From the NCBI GenBank assembly GCA_016214075.1, contig JACRPI010000020.1:1-55916 (forward strand): a stretch of 55,916 bases of DNA, written 5' to 3'. The position numbers were made by a program, and so were the translations under genes. Shown here piece by piece: positions 1-8,329 of the stretch. The notes beneath the pieces are model-generated. The model searched no databases. It had not been told where the DNA came from and saw nothing but the letters and a program-made list of their open reading frames with translations. Numbering within the stretch: position 1 is the stretch's first letter; every line of letters starts with the position of its first letter. The stretch comes from Candidatus Woesearchaeota archaeon (lineage in GTDB: Archaea; Nanobdellota; Nanobdellia; Woesearchaeales; DSVV01).

Positions 1-79
1 GTTCATCCGGAATTCTCCAACCATCATCTCTAACAACTAATCCCATCGGGTCACCTCTTCTCATTCTCACGTGACCCAT
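1..79 (-). CDS. IS5-family transposase, N-terminal fragment (runs off window)
   Basis: An open frame on the minus strand starts at ATG (base 79) and reads through base 1 without a stop. The visible 26 residues include MGLVVRDDGWRIPDE, which matches the N-terminus of IS5/IS427-type DDE transposases, where DGWRIPD.LW precedes the PLLP motif. Internal ATGs at residues 6 and 12 are alternative starts; the last of these is preceded by GAGGTGA, which resembles the ribosome binding sites used elsewhere in the window. The catalytic DDE residues lie beyond the edge, so intactness cannot be judged. Identification rests on a short peptide and on the IS-like terminus just upstream. Confidence 0.65.
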   Translation of the reverse strand, partial: MGHVRMRRGDPMGLVVRDDGWRIPDE

Positions 80-134
80 TCCCTAATATCTATTCAATGA
101 GAAAGCTACTATTTATTCCTTTCGGGATAGGCTC
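1..134 (-). mobile_element. End of an IS5-like (IS427/IS1031-type) insertion sequence
   Basis: The minus strand read from base 134 begins GAGCCTATCCCGAA, which matches the terminal inverted repeat typical of IS1031/IS427-group elements of the IS5 family. A transposase reading frame starts about 55 bases inside this end and runs off the window at base 1. The adjoining bases 135-137 are TTA, a good candidate for the 3-bp TNA target duplication of this group. The other end lies outside the window, so the full length and second repeat cannot be checked. The element has interrupted the DUF1828-like gene that continues from base 135. Confidence 0.7.
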
Positions 135-530
135 TTAGAACGTGAGAGGGTATATTCCACTTTTTTTGAAGATTTTAAAATTTCAATGAATGAAGTAATA
201 AAAAAAAAGAAAATCAAACTGCACTTTAACACTTATGACTCTCATGACAGAAATAAAGAGTATCCCATTGATTGTCTAATAGAAACAAAAAAAGAACCAA
301 TATACATATTTGCAATTAATAACGACAATAAATGTAGAGATGCAATGATCTCTATCATGATGTTTGAAAGGTGGAGTATTCAGTTTCATCCTGTGGGTGT
401 TTTTGAAGATCAAACTGAAATAAGTAGAAGGGTGTTAGCAAAGTTTTCAAATGTATGTGAAAAGCAGATATCTAGTTTAGAAGGTATAGATTATTTTGAA
501 AAGTATTTGGAAACTCACATTAATTATTAA
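135..530 (+). pseudogene. DUF1828-like protein, 5' end removed by the IS element
   Basis: The frame is open from the IS boundary (TTA at 135) to the stop at 528-530, giving about 131 residues; an internal ATG lies at 186. The segment YPIDCLIETKKEPIYIFAIN followed by NDNKCRDA and then VFEDQTEISRR resembles the C-terminal part of DUF1828-type proteins, which have a conserved (L/V)F.DQ(T/S)EI.R motif. The residues before the ATG, LLERERVYSTFFEDFKIS, fit the same protein, so translation originally began further upstream and the N-terminal half has been displaced by the insertion. DUF1828 proteins have no settled function; some occur near toxin-antitoxin or phage genes. A 114-residue product from ATG 186 is possible but would be incomplete. 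Confidence 0.6.
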
Positions 531-594
531 GTTTAAGTACCTTCTCACGTATAGCTTCCTTTATGAGTTCTGTTCTTTTTTAATTTATTTTCCC

Positions 595-2790
595 CTACCC
601 AACAACTCCTTCCAACACCATCACCGCAACGGTGTTGAAGATCAACGTAATCACGAACGCAATACCCACATACAACAATGTAGAATACAGCAGATTCTTC
701 CCAATGAGGAATTTCTCATTCAAATTGTCCGCGCCATTCTCAATACCATTCGCTAAAATCGTTAAAATAAACGTAATTTGGACAACATAAATCCCTACAA
801 TTGCCTGGAAAAAGTAACTCGGAATGCCCATGCCAAACAAATCCGTCGGTAATTGTCCTGCGCTTCCTGCTCCCGCGCTGCCTACTGATTGTTGTTGCAG
901 CATTGGACCAAGTTTTCCTAAAATATTTGAAATCATAGACGTAATACCAACGACAATCCCCGCAATTACAGGGGTCATAAAACTGATTTGGGATTTCATC
1001 GAAGAAATGACTTCCGCGAGCAAGTCTTTCAATCGTTCATCCACGCGATGCATTTCTTTGATATACTGCGAGACATTAATGACTGCCTGCGCCGCGATCT
1101 TTGGTCCTTTTCTCGCAGACTCTACTAAAACTTTCATTGAACTTTCAATCATCTTTGAAGGAAAATACTGCACAGCGCCTATTTTCTCATCAAACAGCGC
1201 TCGTTCAATACTCATACCCATCCTGTTAATGTTGTCGCTTACCTGCCTGAAGAATTTTCCTGTTGTTGTTCCTTCCATAACTTCTGCGACTTTCATAAAC
1301 GCGATTTCCGCAGGAATACCATCTCCTAATCTATTCCCCAATTGGAATAATCCTGACGCAAACTCTTGCTCTAATTTCTTTGATTCCTCTCGAATTTTGA
1401 TGACATTTTGTGAGCGAAGTTTATAGTACAAACCAATGCTGAGTCCAATTGCAAGCGGAAAGCATAAACTGACAATCGCTGCAAACAAACTGAATGGTCC
1501 GCGCGCTTCTCCTTCTGGATTTGTTCTATAATCTAAAATACAATATTTGTAGCCGCAATCTGTCGTGCTATCATCATCTCCAAACCCAATGTCTGGGACA
1601 CCTACAAAGTGCATCAGCAGCGGAAGTATTCCTATTAAGAGGAGTATTGTTCCAATAAACACACTGAGATACATTGGAGAAACTTCTATTTCTTTTTTCC
1701 CTAAATTGATAATCATATTTTTGTGCTTTCGTAATTCAGGATGCACTTCTGAAATATCGACATCTCCATATCCTGTTGGTCTGCTGGTGAGAATAGTTCT
1801 TCCCATGATGTAAACCGCTGCTGGAAGCGCAACATTGTACAGCGCAGCAATGTGAATCCAGGATACTTCTACCATAAAGCTGACGACAAGTGGGAGAATA
1901 ACTAAGCCGAGAATAGGAAGGATAATTCCAAGCATGTGTAATGTGGTAATTGGTCCTTTCAGATTTTGCGCATAATGCATCATTTTCTCGTATGTTTCTT
2001 CTAAGATGACATCTAATGATTTGTCCAGTAATGAAACTCGTCTTGTTTCTGATCCTTCATAGAGAGATGATTCAATCAGATGGAACGCTTCGACAAATTC
2101 AAAGTTTGTTTCTTTCCATGTATCAAGATACACATCTAGCGCGTCTTTGACATTTTGATATTTCCCTGTTTCTACATTCCATAATATTTTTTTTAGATCC
2201 AACGCAAGTGGACCCGAAAGATGATCTGCCGCAAACTGAATGGCGCGCTCTAAGTTTGAGGTATGTCGCATATACGTGACAATGTAGAAGATGCAGAGCA
2301 CCATCTGGTTGCTTGCTTCCATGCGCCAGGTATTCGCAATATACATTGGGATTTGCTGCATGGGATAGATAAGCACTGCTCCTGTCAGGAGGCTGCCCAT
2401 GATGAAGAATAATGACGGATCTTGTCCAAAAAACGCAGGGATAAACATGCTCAGCACAATGCCGATAAACATTAACGCGAGTGGTCCGAGAATTGAAAGG
2501 CTGTAGACTCCTGTTGGTGTAATCTGCAGATGCACCGCATCAATATCTTTTTGGATAAGGGGGATTTTCTTTTTGTCTGGACTAATTTTGAGAATCTTTT
2601 CTGCTGTGTTACACGCCTTCTCATAGATGGTCATTTTTACAGGAAGGAGTTCTTCTTTGAATGTTTCATATTGTTTGGAAATTATTTTCTCTGAGAGCTC
2701 TATCTTCTTTTCCATCTCTTCTTTACCGCCAAGCTTTTCTTCCAACTTGCGTTTGTATCTTGCTTTAATTTCTTCGAGTGTGTCTGTCAT
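595..2790 (-). CDS. Type II/IV pilus platform membrane protein (TadC/ArlJ-like, T2SSF)
   Basis: This 731-residue protein has a basic, coiled N-terminal segment (about residues 1-75) followed by two similar halves, each with a cytosolic helical domain and clusters of membrane helices (roughly 95-165, 285-345, 375-395, 440-460, 595-625 and 670-725). Length and architecture match archaeal platform proteins of the T2SSF family (TadC, ArlJ, PilC relatives), which sit in the cytoplasmic membrane, contact the pilus ATPase and transmit its motion to the growing filament. It lies 18 bases downstream of the ATPase gene on the same strand, so the two form an operon. An acidic, cysteine-containing loop near residue 410 (DDDSTTDCGYKYC) is unusual. 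No archaellin or pilin gene is adjacent, so pilus, archaellum-like and secretion roles cannot be separated. Confidence 0.85.
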   Translation of the reverse strand: MTDTLEEIKARYKRKLEEKLGGKEEMEKKIELSEKIISKQYETFKEELLPVKMTIYEKACNTAEKILKISPDKKKIPLIQKDIDAVHLQITPTGVYSLSILGPLALMFIGIVLSMFIPAFFGQDPSLFFIMGSLLTGAVLIYPMQQIPMYIANTWRMEASNQMVLCIFYIVTYMRHTSNLERAIQFAADHLSGPLALDLKKILWNVETGKYQNVKDALDVYLDTWKETNFEFVEAFHLIESSLYEGSETRRVSLLDKSLDVILEETYEKMMHYAQNLKGPITTLHMLGIILPILGLVILPLVVSFMVEVSWIHIAALYNVALPAAVYIMGRTILTSRPTGYGDVDISEVHPELRKHKNMIINLGKKEIEVSPMYLSVFIGTILLLIGILPLLMHFVGVPDIGFGDDDSTTDCGYKYCILDYRTNPEGEARGPFSLFAAIVSLCFPLAIGLSIGLYYKLRSQNVIKIREESKKLEQEFASGLFQLGNRLGDGIPAEIAFMKVAEVMEGTTTGKFFRQVSDNINRMGMSIERALFDEKIGAVQYFPSKMIESSMKVLVESARKGPKIAAQAVINVSQYIKEMHRVDERLKDLLAEVISSMKSQISFMTPVIAGIVVGITSMISNILGKLGPMLQQQSVGSAGAGSAGQLPTDLFGMGIPSYFFQAIVGIYVVQITFILTILANGIENGADNLNEKFLIGKNLLYSTLLYVGIAFVITLIFNTVAVMVLEGVVG

Positions 2791-2808
2791 GATTTTTTGC
2801 CTTGCTTA

Positions 2809-5097
2809 TCATATCCTTTTCGCTTCTTTCTTTATCCACTGTTGCCAGTCATATAATATTCTTTTGGAATCTAAATATCCTACTTCTTCTTTAATGCTCT
2901 CGGAAAGCAAGTGAAATTTGTCATTTGCCTTAATGACAAACGGCGCTTCAAGCATATTCTGATCATTTGTCTTTGCCGCGTACTCCACAATTTCTTGCTT
3001 TATTTTTGTTCGAAGTTCAATATTCTCTCGCACCGCATCCCAATTTCCCGCGAACTCTTTGATATTTGACGCAATTGTTTTCAAGATTTCTGATTCTCCA
3101 TTTATGATCGCGTCTGTCGCTTGCAACTTGTCTGTTTTTGCGTCATATTTCATTAAATCCATAAATCCGCCCTCTGTGAGTGGATCGTTTTCCCACTGCT
3201 TTCGCACTTCTGTAATCTGCGTGACTCGTCTGCTTTTGTGCAAGCCATCCGCGCTCTTTATAGGATTCGCGACGATGATGACATCTGTTGCTTTAAACGA
3301 TGTTTTTGGAACGCCAATATCATTGACGACACGGTCATAGACGCCGTACGGACTGTCGCTGTGGATTGTTCCCGCTACCACGTTTGCAGCTGCGCCGACA
3401 CGCATTGCTTCATAGAGCGCAATCGCTTCTTTACTTCGTACTTCACCGACAAACAGCGCGGAATCTCCCAATCGAAGTGTTGCGCGAATTCCATCCGCGG
3501 CGCTCATTTCTGTTGATTCTTTCGCGAGCGCAGCCGCGACTTTAATTTGCTGGAGGTTGAACCCAAGATCGCGCAATGATTTTCCTGGCAATTCGAGGGT
3601 GTCCTCTATAGTGAGAATTCTATACTTTCGCATGATCTCGACCATAATTGCGCCAAGGAAGGATGTTTTTCCTGAGCTTCTTGTTCCACAAACTAACAGT
3701 GTTCGTGTTCCATCGATAAGGAAGCTGATTAATCCTGCAGCTTCAGGAGTAATCATCTTTTGTTTGACAAATAACGGCAGGGTCCATGGATTTTCTCTGT
3801 GTCTTCGGAATGAGAACGCAAGGCCAGTTGGATCGAGTGGTCTTGTGATGACAGAAACTCTTGTGGAAACTCCTGGGAGCTCTAACTCCGTATCGAGAAT
3901 TGGATCTGCTTCATCGAGTGGTCTACCCGAAATCATTCGCAGTTTTGTTGCCCAACTTTCCGCTTCCGCGTTCGTTGGGATAATATTTGTTGTACATTCA
4001 TTATAATCTCCATGGACAATATAGATGGGCTGTTTTCCCATTGGACTATTTACAGAAATATCTTGGATTTTTTCGTCTTGAAGGAGCACTTCGATTAATC
4101 CAAAGCCGACTGTGTAACGAACAAGGATATTGGTGAGCGCATCAATCTCTGTTTGCTTTAAACGAATCCCTTTTGTCTGCGCAAGCTCTTCCATGAGATC
4201 TCTTCCAATATTGAAGAACACTTGTCGCATTCGTTTTGGATCGGTAAACTCTTCTTGTCTTGGCTTATGCTCTGCCATTATTTTTCTCGCAAGATCAAGC
4301 AGCTCATACTTTTCTTCAGAGAGTTTGAACTCTGGTGGAATTACATGATAGGTTGTTTCAATCGAATCAGGATACGTAAAAACAGTTACTTCTGCTTCTT
4401 CTCCAATGGTGTAGCTGTCTTTTTCTTCTCCATTCGCAGGATAATCTGCCATAAGTTTAGTAAACATGAAATCTGGCTTTATTGTTGGACTGAAGATGGT
4501 TCGATACAGCGTTCTGTCTCCAATCTGGTAGCCTGCAAGCTGCTGTATAACGAGTTGCAGAATTTTTAGTTTTTCTATTTGTCCTGTGATGTAATTCAGA
4601 AGCGCAAGATAGCGCTGCCCAAGCATCTGGTCGCGCGGGTTTGTTGCTTTGTCGAGTTCTATTTTCTCATTTCTCGCAAGTCGCTTGAGTTCAAGATAGG
4701 TTCCAATCGGATCACTCTTTAATGTTCTGTAAATAATACTCTGCACTGTCGCGTATTGATTATGTACTCTGTTCATTTCTGTTGGACTGAGATTTGCGGT
4801 GCTGTAGCCAAAGATTGCTTTATCTTTCACAAACTTTCTGTATAATTGCGCAAGCTCGACTATAATTGCAGTTTGATTAAATTCATATTCATAATCTCTT
4901 TTCTGCGTGAAGACAATTTTTGTTACTCGATCAAGTTGGGTCAGTATTTCAACAGTCTTCCCCATCATGAATGCGTTGTCTTCTATGGATGGGATGTATG
5001 GCGCGCTTTCTACATAAATGAAGAGGATATTTTCTTCTCCTTCTTCCAATACTTCATATTCCCAATCTTTTTTTGTTTCTTCTGGTCGTTGTCCCAT
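2809..5097 (-). CDS. Type II/IV secretion ATPase (TadA/ArlI-like)
   Basis: A 762-residue cytosolic motor ATPase. The first 300 residues are an archaeal N-terminal extension; the C-terminal half is the secretion-ATPase core. The Walker A loop GTRSSGKTS lies near residue 470, the Asp box region ILTIEDTLELPG just after it, and Walker B LFVGEVRS near residue 550, followed by the His-box-like AGTIHSDSPYGVYDRV. The segment VRYTVGFGLIEVLLQDEKIQDISVNSP is typical of the N2 domain of this family. These enzymes form hexamers that power assembly of type IV pilus-like filaments in archaea. The gene precedes the T2SSF partner by 18 bases. At about 760 residues it is longer than ArlI (about 500-550), resembling the larger pilus ATPases of archaea. 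Confidence 0.9.
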   Translation of the reverse strand: MGQRPEETKKDWEYEVLEEGEENILFIYVESAPYIPSIEDNAFMMGKTVEILTQLDRVTKIVFTQKRDYEYEFNQTAIIVELAQLYRKFVKDKAIFGYSTANLSPTEMNRVHNQYATVQSIIYRTLKSDPIGTYLELKRLARNEKIELDKATNPRDQMLGQRYLALLNYITGQIEKLKILQLVIQQLAGYQIGDRTLYRTIFSPTIKPDFMFTKLMADYPANGEEKDSYTIGEEAEVTVFTYPDSIETTYHVIPPEFKLSEEKYELLDLARKIMAEHKPRQEEFTDPKRMRQVFFNIGRDLMEELAQTKGIRLKQTEIDALTNILVRYTVGFGLIEVLLQDEKIQDISVNSPMGKQPIYIVHGDYNECTTNIIPTNAEAESWATKLRMISGRPLDEADPILDTELELPGVSTRVSVITRPLDPTGLAFSFRRHRENPWTLPLFVKQKMITPEAAGLISFLIDGTRTLLVCGTRSSGKTSFLGAIMVEIMRKYRILTIEDTLELPGKSLRDLGFNLQQIKVAAALAKESTEMSAADGIRATLRLGDSALFVGEVRSKEAIALYEAMRVGAAANVVAGTIHSDSPYGVYDRVVNDIGVPKTSFKATDVIIVANPIKSADGLHKSRRVTQITEVRKQWENDPLTEGGFMDLMKYDAKTDKLQATDAIINGESEILKTIASNIKEFAGNWDAVRENIELRTKIKQEIVEYAAKTNDQNMLEAPFVIKANDKFHLLSESIKEEVGYLDSKRILYDWQQWIKKEAKRI

Positions 5098-5163
5098 GCT
5101 ATTGTCTCTTTGTTTTCTCTATTTTATCTTTATGATTTTTCATTTATTTCACTATTTTACTTT

Positions 5164-5409
5164 TTATAATAGATTGCGTTTGTGTTGTGTGGACGTTGCT
5201 CGTGCGTGCGTTTTCTGTTTTCCTGTGCGTGTACTTTGTGTTGCTAATTGAGTGTTGTTTCCTGTTTCTATCTCTTCTTCTTGTTTTAATTTACGGAGCG
5301 CAACTTCAACTAGATGTGATTTATTTCTATACTTTGATTGGGATTGAGAATACGTTGTCAGCCATTGAACAAGATCTTCTTCTACTGTGAAACTGATAAT
5401 TTTCTTCAT
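5164..5409 (-). CDS. Small ribbon-helix-helix-like protein
   Basis: An 81-residue basic protein. The first 44 residues, beginning MKKIISFTVEEDLVQWL and continuing with YRNKSHLVEVALRKL, fit the beta-helix-helix plan of ribbon-helix-helix DNA-binding proteins (MetJ/Arc type), where the short N-terminal strand enters the major groove. The rest (EEEIETGNN to the end) is rich in Thr, Arg and Gln and probably disordered. A TATA box (AATTATATAAAG) lies about 30-40 bases upstream of the start on the same strand. The gene precedes the pilus ATPase by 66 bases, so it could regulate or be cotranscribed with it, or be a stand-alone antitoxin-like regulator. No partner toxin is visible. Confidence 0.6.
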   Translation of the reverse strand: MKKIISFTVEEDLVQWLTTYSQSQSKYRNKSHLVEVALRKLKQEEEIETGNNTQLATQSTRTGKQKTHARATSTQHKRNLL

Positions 5410-5578
5410 AAAGCCTCTTTCTTTCTTCTTTTTTGCTTTTTTCTTTATATAATTTTCTATTATAAGATAATATATTATAATATCTTTCTTAACTTCCTAA
5501 ATTAGCTATTGCAAAAAGGATATTTGAAAAGAAATTCTATTTTTTTAGGTATGATTGGGCAGAGTTATGTAATATATC

Positions 5579-5947
5579 TCAAGCAATAATCCTTACTCCT
5601 TCCAATCCTCTAAAATCATTATCTCCTGTTATCAATTCAGCATTCTTGATTTGCGCTGTTGCATAAATCAATGCATCCATTGCTCCAAGCTTTTTGTCCA
5701 CTGCAAGTTGCGCTGCTTTCTCGCTAATTTCTATTTCAGGAACAATAATTCCACTTCTTTCTTTCACAAATTTTAGAAATTGTTGCCAATCTTTATTTAA
5801 CAACAGCAATCTTTTCTTTATTTCAAAAAGACATAGGGAAGAAGTAATGATGAGTCCTTCTTTGTCAATTATTTCTTTTATTTCAGATGATGTTGCAAAA
5901 TGATACGCGAGCCATGCCGAAGAGTCCAAACATTTAATATCTGTCAC
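5579..5947 (-). CDS. vapC: PIN-domain ribonuclease toxin (VapC)
   Basis: A 122-residue PIN-domain protein. The acidic active-site residues can be placed at D8 (CLDSSAWLAY), E42 (SLCLFEIKKR), D95 (LGAMDALIYATA) and D113-115 (LITGDNDFRGL). These coordinate divalent metal in VapC endoribonucleases, which cleave tRNA or rRNA when freed from their antitoxin. The start codon overlaps the end of the upstream antitoxin gene by 14 bases, the usual arrangement for translationally coupled vapBC. Length is normal for the family. It is downstream of an operator-like palindrome shared with vapB. Confidence 0.85.
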   Translation of the reverse strand: MTDIKCLDSSAWLAYHFATSSEIKEIIDKEGLIITSSLCLFEIKKRLLLLNKDWQQFLKFVKERSGIIVPEIEISEKAAQLAVDKKLGAMDALIYATAQIKNAELITGDNDFRGLEGVRIIA

Positions 5948-6140
5948 TCTTATCCCTCAAATCCTTCAGTATTTCTTTCATACTTAATTTTCCACCTGCT
6001 CCCCACATTGATTTCTTTGGCTTTACAGCTTTTGTTATCAATATCTTCAGAAGCGCGTCATAGGATGGAACTTTGAATTGGTCTCGTAATAATTTTAATA
6101 CATTTACTGTTTCTTCGTTTACTTGTATTGTTGTTGTCAT
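5934..6140 (-). CDS. vapB: VapB-type antitoxin
   Basis: A 68-residue protein whose first half (TTTIQVNEETVNVLKLLRDQ) has the beta-strand plus two-helix plan of ribbon-helix-helix antitoxins of the archaeal VapB type, with V/I residues alternating in the strand. The C-terminal segment KPKKSMWGAGGKLSMKEIL is the probable toxin-binding tail: an aromatic-glycine patch and amphipathic helix that would cover the VapC active site. It overlaps vapC by 14 bases and is the first gene of the pair. A TATA box and a 7-bp inverted repeat lie immediately upstream, consistent with autoregulation by the VapBC complex. Confidence 0.8.
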   Translation of the reverse strand: MTTTIQVNEETVNVLKLLRDQFKVPSYDALLKILITKAVKPKKSMWGAGGKLSMKEILKDLRDKSDRY

Positions 6141-6146
6141 ACTTAT

Positions 6147-6173
6147 ACTATAGTGCTATAGTTTAAATATTTT
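6147..6173 (-). promoter_or_regulatory. vapBC promoter with operator-like palindrome
   Basis: On the minus strand a TATA box (AAATATTTAAAC, bases 6172-6161) is followed at once by ACTATAG-CA-CTATAGT (6162-6147), a perfect 7-bp inverted repeat with a 2-base spacer. It lies 6 bases before the vapB start codon, so a dimeric protein bound here would block TBP/TFB or RNA polymerase. Ribbon-helix-helix antitoxins usually bind such short palindromes in their own promoters. Confidence 0.55.
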
Positions 6174-6222
6174 CCCCCCCCAAACCGCAACCTTTATTAT
6201 CTTCCCTTGCTTTATTGTTCTC

Positions 6223-6729
6223 ATGGAACAAGCAAGCATTCTGGAAGGATATGAGGAGTATGGAAAACATACTGCTCCTGAACAAAAGAAATCAGGTTTC
6301 TTTGCTTCGAAGCCAGACACAACAGCAAATCCTTTTCCTGCGTCTGATACCACCGATCAACTCCGCGAACTGAGCAGAAGACTTCGTATCTTAGAAGAAC
6401 GCTACGCAAATCAGCGGAAAAATATTCAAGTTCTTGAACATAATGTGCTTGCGGAAAATAAAAAAATGCAGGCGCAACTGCGCACTGCTCAATCTGACAA
6501 CGATGATCTCAAAAAACAACTCTATGAAATGAAGCAAAAGTTCGATCTTATTGGCTCAGAACTTTCTGATACCGCGAAACGACAAGATGTTATTGTTCTT
6601 GAGAAATACATTAATTTGTGGGAACCATTAAACTTTGTGACGCGCAATGAAGTGGAAAAGCTTATTAACTCCATTGTAGAGAGCAAGAAAGGTCTTCCGA
6701 AATCAGTGAAAGCAAAGGATGGAGAATGA
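6223..6729 (+). CDS. Coiled-coil protein of unknown function
   Basis: A 168-residue soluble protein. Residues 1-45 are low in secondary structure; residues 46-115 have strong heptad character (LRELSRRLRILEERYANQ, then repeated leucines to about 115) and should form a parallel coiled coil. A short hydrophobic C-terminal segment, VIVLEKYINLWEPLNFVTRN, follows. This layout recalls the archaellum accessory proteins ArlC/D/E, which have coiled coils and a conserved C-terminal domain, but the similarity is in layout only. It overlaps the next gene by 11 bases, so the two are probably made together. No signal peptide or membrane helix. The role is not known; the nearby pilus motor makes an accessory role possible. 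Confidence 0.7.
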   Translation: MEQASILEGYEEYGKHTAPEQKKSGFFASKPDTTANPFPASDTTDQLRELSRRLRILEERYANQRKNIQVLEHNVLAENKKMQAQLRTAQSDNDDLKKQLYEMKQKFDLIGSELSDTAKRQDVIVLEKYINLWEPLNFVTRNEVEKLINSIVESKKGLPKSVKAKDGE

Positions 6730-7567
6730 AACTATGGCAGGACCACAACAAGTTGTTCGACCATCAAGCGTTCCTACAGATAAAGTCCTTGACATGCGCA
6801 CGCAGGGATTATCCAACAATCAAGTGATTCAAATTTTACAGCGGGACGGGTATGAACTTCCCGCAATCTTTAACGCGTTAAATCAGGCAGACATCAAAGG
6901 GGGCATTGAAGCAGTTCCCGCAAGCGCTGTTCCTCATAATGAATTTCCTGCTCAAGAAACTGGAGGGTATCCTATGGCTCAACAACCAACGCAACAAATG
7001 CCGATGCAATCTATGCAACAACCAATGCAGCAAATGCAACAAGGACAACCGATGGGTTATGGTGATCAAGTTCCTATGCTTCAAGATACTGGCATGATGC
7101 AAGACTATGGCGGCATGGGCGCTCCAGAAGGAATGCCTCAAGATCAGGGGATGCCGATGCAACCGATGCAAGGTCCTATGGAGTATCCACAACAGCAAAA
7201 TTTTGCTCCTCCAGGTGGACAGAGTTATGGCCCAAGTTTTGAAACGCAACGCATTGAAGAACTCGCGGAAGCGATCATTGATGAAAAATGGAATGAAATT
7301 GTGCGCAGCATTAACAAAATCATTGATTGGAAAGAGCGTGTCGAAGCTCGCGTCACCAAAATGGAACAGCAACTTGATGACATGAACAAGAATTTTGATA
7401 TGCTCCACAAAGGCGTTCTAGGTAAAATCAGCGAGTATGATCGCAATCTTACCAACGTTGGCGCTGAAATTAAAGCAATGGATAAAGTGTTCCAGAAAGT
7501 CTTGCCTTCTTTGACTGAAAATGTCAGTGAGTTAAGTAGAATTACAAGTGGGATGCGGAAGAAGTAG
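6719..7567 (+). CDS. Gln/Met/Pro-rich protein with C-terminal coiled coil
   Basis: A 282-residue protein in three parts. Residues 10-60 form a helical domain (VPTDKVLDMRTQGLSNNQVIQILQRDG) that looks like a small UBA-like or HTH-like fold. Residues 75-175 are low complexity, dominated by Gln, Met, Pro and Gly with repeated PMQ.M units. Residues 178-282 are a coiled coil (FETQRIEELAEAIIDEKWNE and on). It overlaps the preceding coiled-coil gene by 11 bases; a second in-frame ATG at 6734 is an alternative start. Gene order and coiled coils suggest a scaffolding pair, possibly for the pilus motor encoded 1 kb away, but no catalytic motif is visible and this is inference. Confidence 0.7.
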   Translation: MENETMAGPQQVVRPSSVPTDKVLDMRTQGLSNNQVIQILQRDGYELPAIFNALNQADIKGGIEAVPASAVPHNEFPAQETGGYPMAQQPTQQMPMQSMQQPMQQMQQGQPMGYGDQVPMLQDTGMMQDYGGMGAPEGMPQDQGMPMQPMQGPMEYPQQQNFAPPGGQSYGPSFETQRIEELAEAIIDEKWNEIVRSINKIIDWKERVEARVTKMEQQLDDMNKNFDMLHKGVLGKISEYDRNLTNVGAEIKAMDKVFQKVLPSLTENVSELSRITSGMRKK

Positions 7568-7589
7568 TTTCTATTATTCTTTTTTCATT

Positions 7590-8282
7590 TTAATTAGACA
7601 TCGCGTGGGATGGATAAAGAACAGAGAATGGGCTATGTACAATACCAATGTCAGTTAAATTTAAGGATCCGTACGAGCGGCGTTCACGTTCTAACTCCTT
7701 TTGCACTGGAAATTGTTGCTCTCTTATGATAACATCAAGAAGAGTGTTTGAACGAAGCATTGTCGTCAATGAGTACAATTCTCTCCCATACAACGTTCTT
7801 TTTCTGTTCATTCTATCATCATGCAGTTTTTGAACTGTCCAATGATCGTTAACAGTATATCCATGAGAAGAAAGAACGTTTCTTGTCTCGTCTCGTACTG
7901 TCATATAAATTATTTGTTCATTCTTTGTATCATCTATATGTTTGCTAAATTGCGCTAACGCCGGAGACGTTCCCTCCACGACCACTCGTATATCAATATC
8001 AGCATACCTTCTTTCTCCTCTTTTTCCCAAAAAGCGATCTACTGTTGTTAATTTTTCTCTTACTTCCCAATGATATTCTGAAAATGTTGAACTTCCTACC
8101 GCAAGTAGCGCAACATCAATGCCCCGCTCATATAATTTGCGATGGAGAAGATCTCCTGTTTCCATAAGCGGATCTATGTCTTCAGGCCGTAAGAAATCAT
8201 CAATGTACTCATACTTGAAAATCTCTGCAGAAGGAATTTCTCGTTTTTTCCAGAGTTCCGCTATTACATTCCACTTAACCAT
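7590..8282 (-). CDS. Hypothetical protein, possibly nucleotidyltransferase fold
   Basis: A 230-residue soluble protein. The segment VALLAVGSSTFSEYHW followed later by RRYADIDIRVVVEG resembles the GS...D.D signature of the polymerase-beta-like nucleotidyltransferase fold, in which the two aspartates bind metal and the GS loop holds the nucleotide. The spacing between them (about 35 residues) is longer than usual, so this is tentative. A later helix, YGRELYSLTTMLRSNTLLDV, could be the helical partner domain. The gene is monocistronic with a TATA box (ATATTTATAAG) about 20 bases before the start, giving a leaderless transcript, and it converges on the coiled-coil pair with 22 bases between stops. 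Confidence 0.5.
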   Translation of the reverse strand: MVKWNVIAELWKKREIPSAEIFKYEYIDDFLRPEDIDPLMETGDLLHRKLYERGIDVALLAVGSSTFSEYHWEVREKLTTVDRFLGKRGERRYADIDIRVVVEGTSPALAQFSKHIDDTKNEQIIYMTVRDETRNVLSSHGYTVNDHWTVQKLHDDRMNRKRTLYGRELYSLTTMLRSNTLLDVIIREQQFPVQKELERERRSYGSLNLTDIGIVHSPFSVLYPSHAMSN

Positions 8283-8329
8283 ACGAGAAGTAGTTTATTT
8301 GTTCTTATAAATATTTTCATTAAAATCAG

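Noticed and set aside
824-1426. Plus-strand frame of 200 residues opposite the T2SSF gene
   Set aside because: Antisense shadow of a clearly conserved membrane protein; composition is Ser/Ile-rich with no domain.
6878-7408. Minus-strand 176-residue His/Leu-rich frame
   Set aside because: Shadow of the Gln/Met-rich repeats of the 6719 protein; CAT/CAA complementarity creates His and Leu runs.
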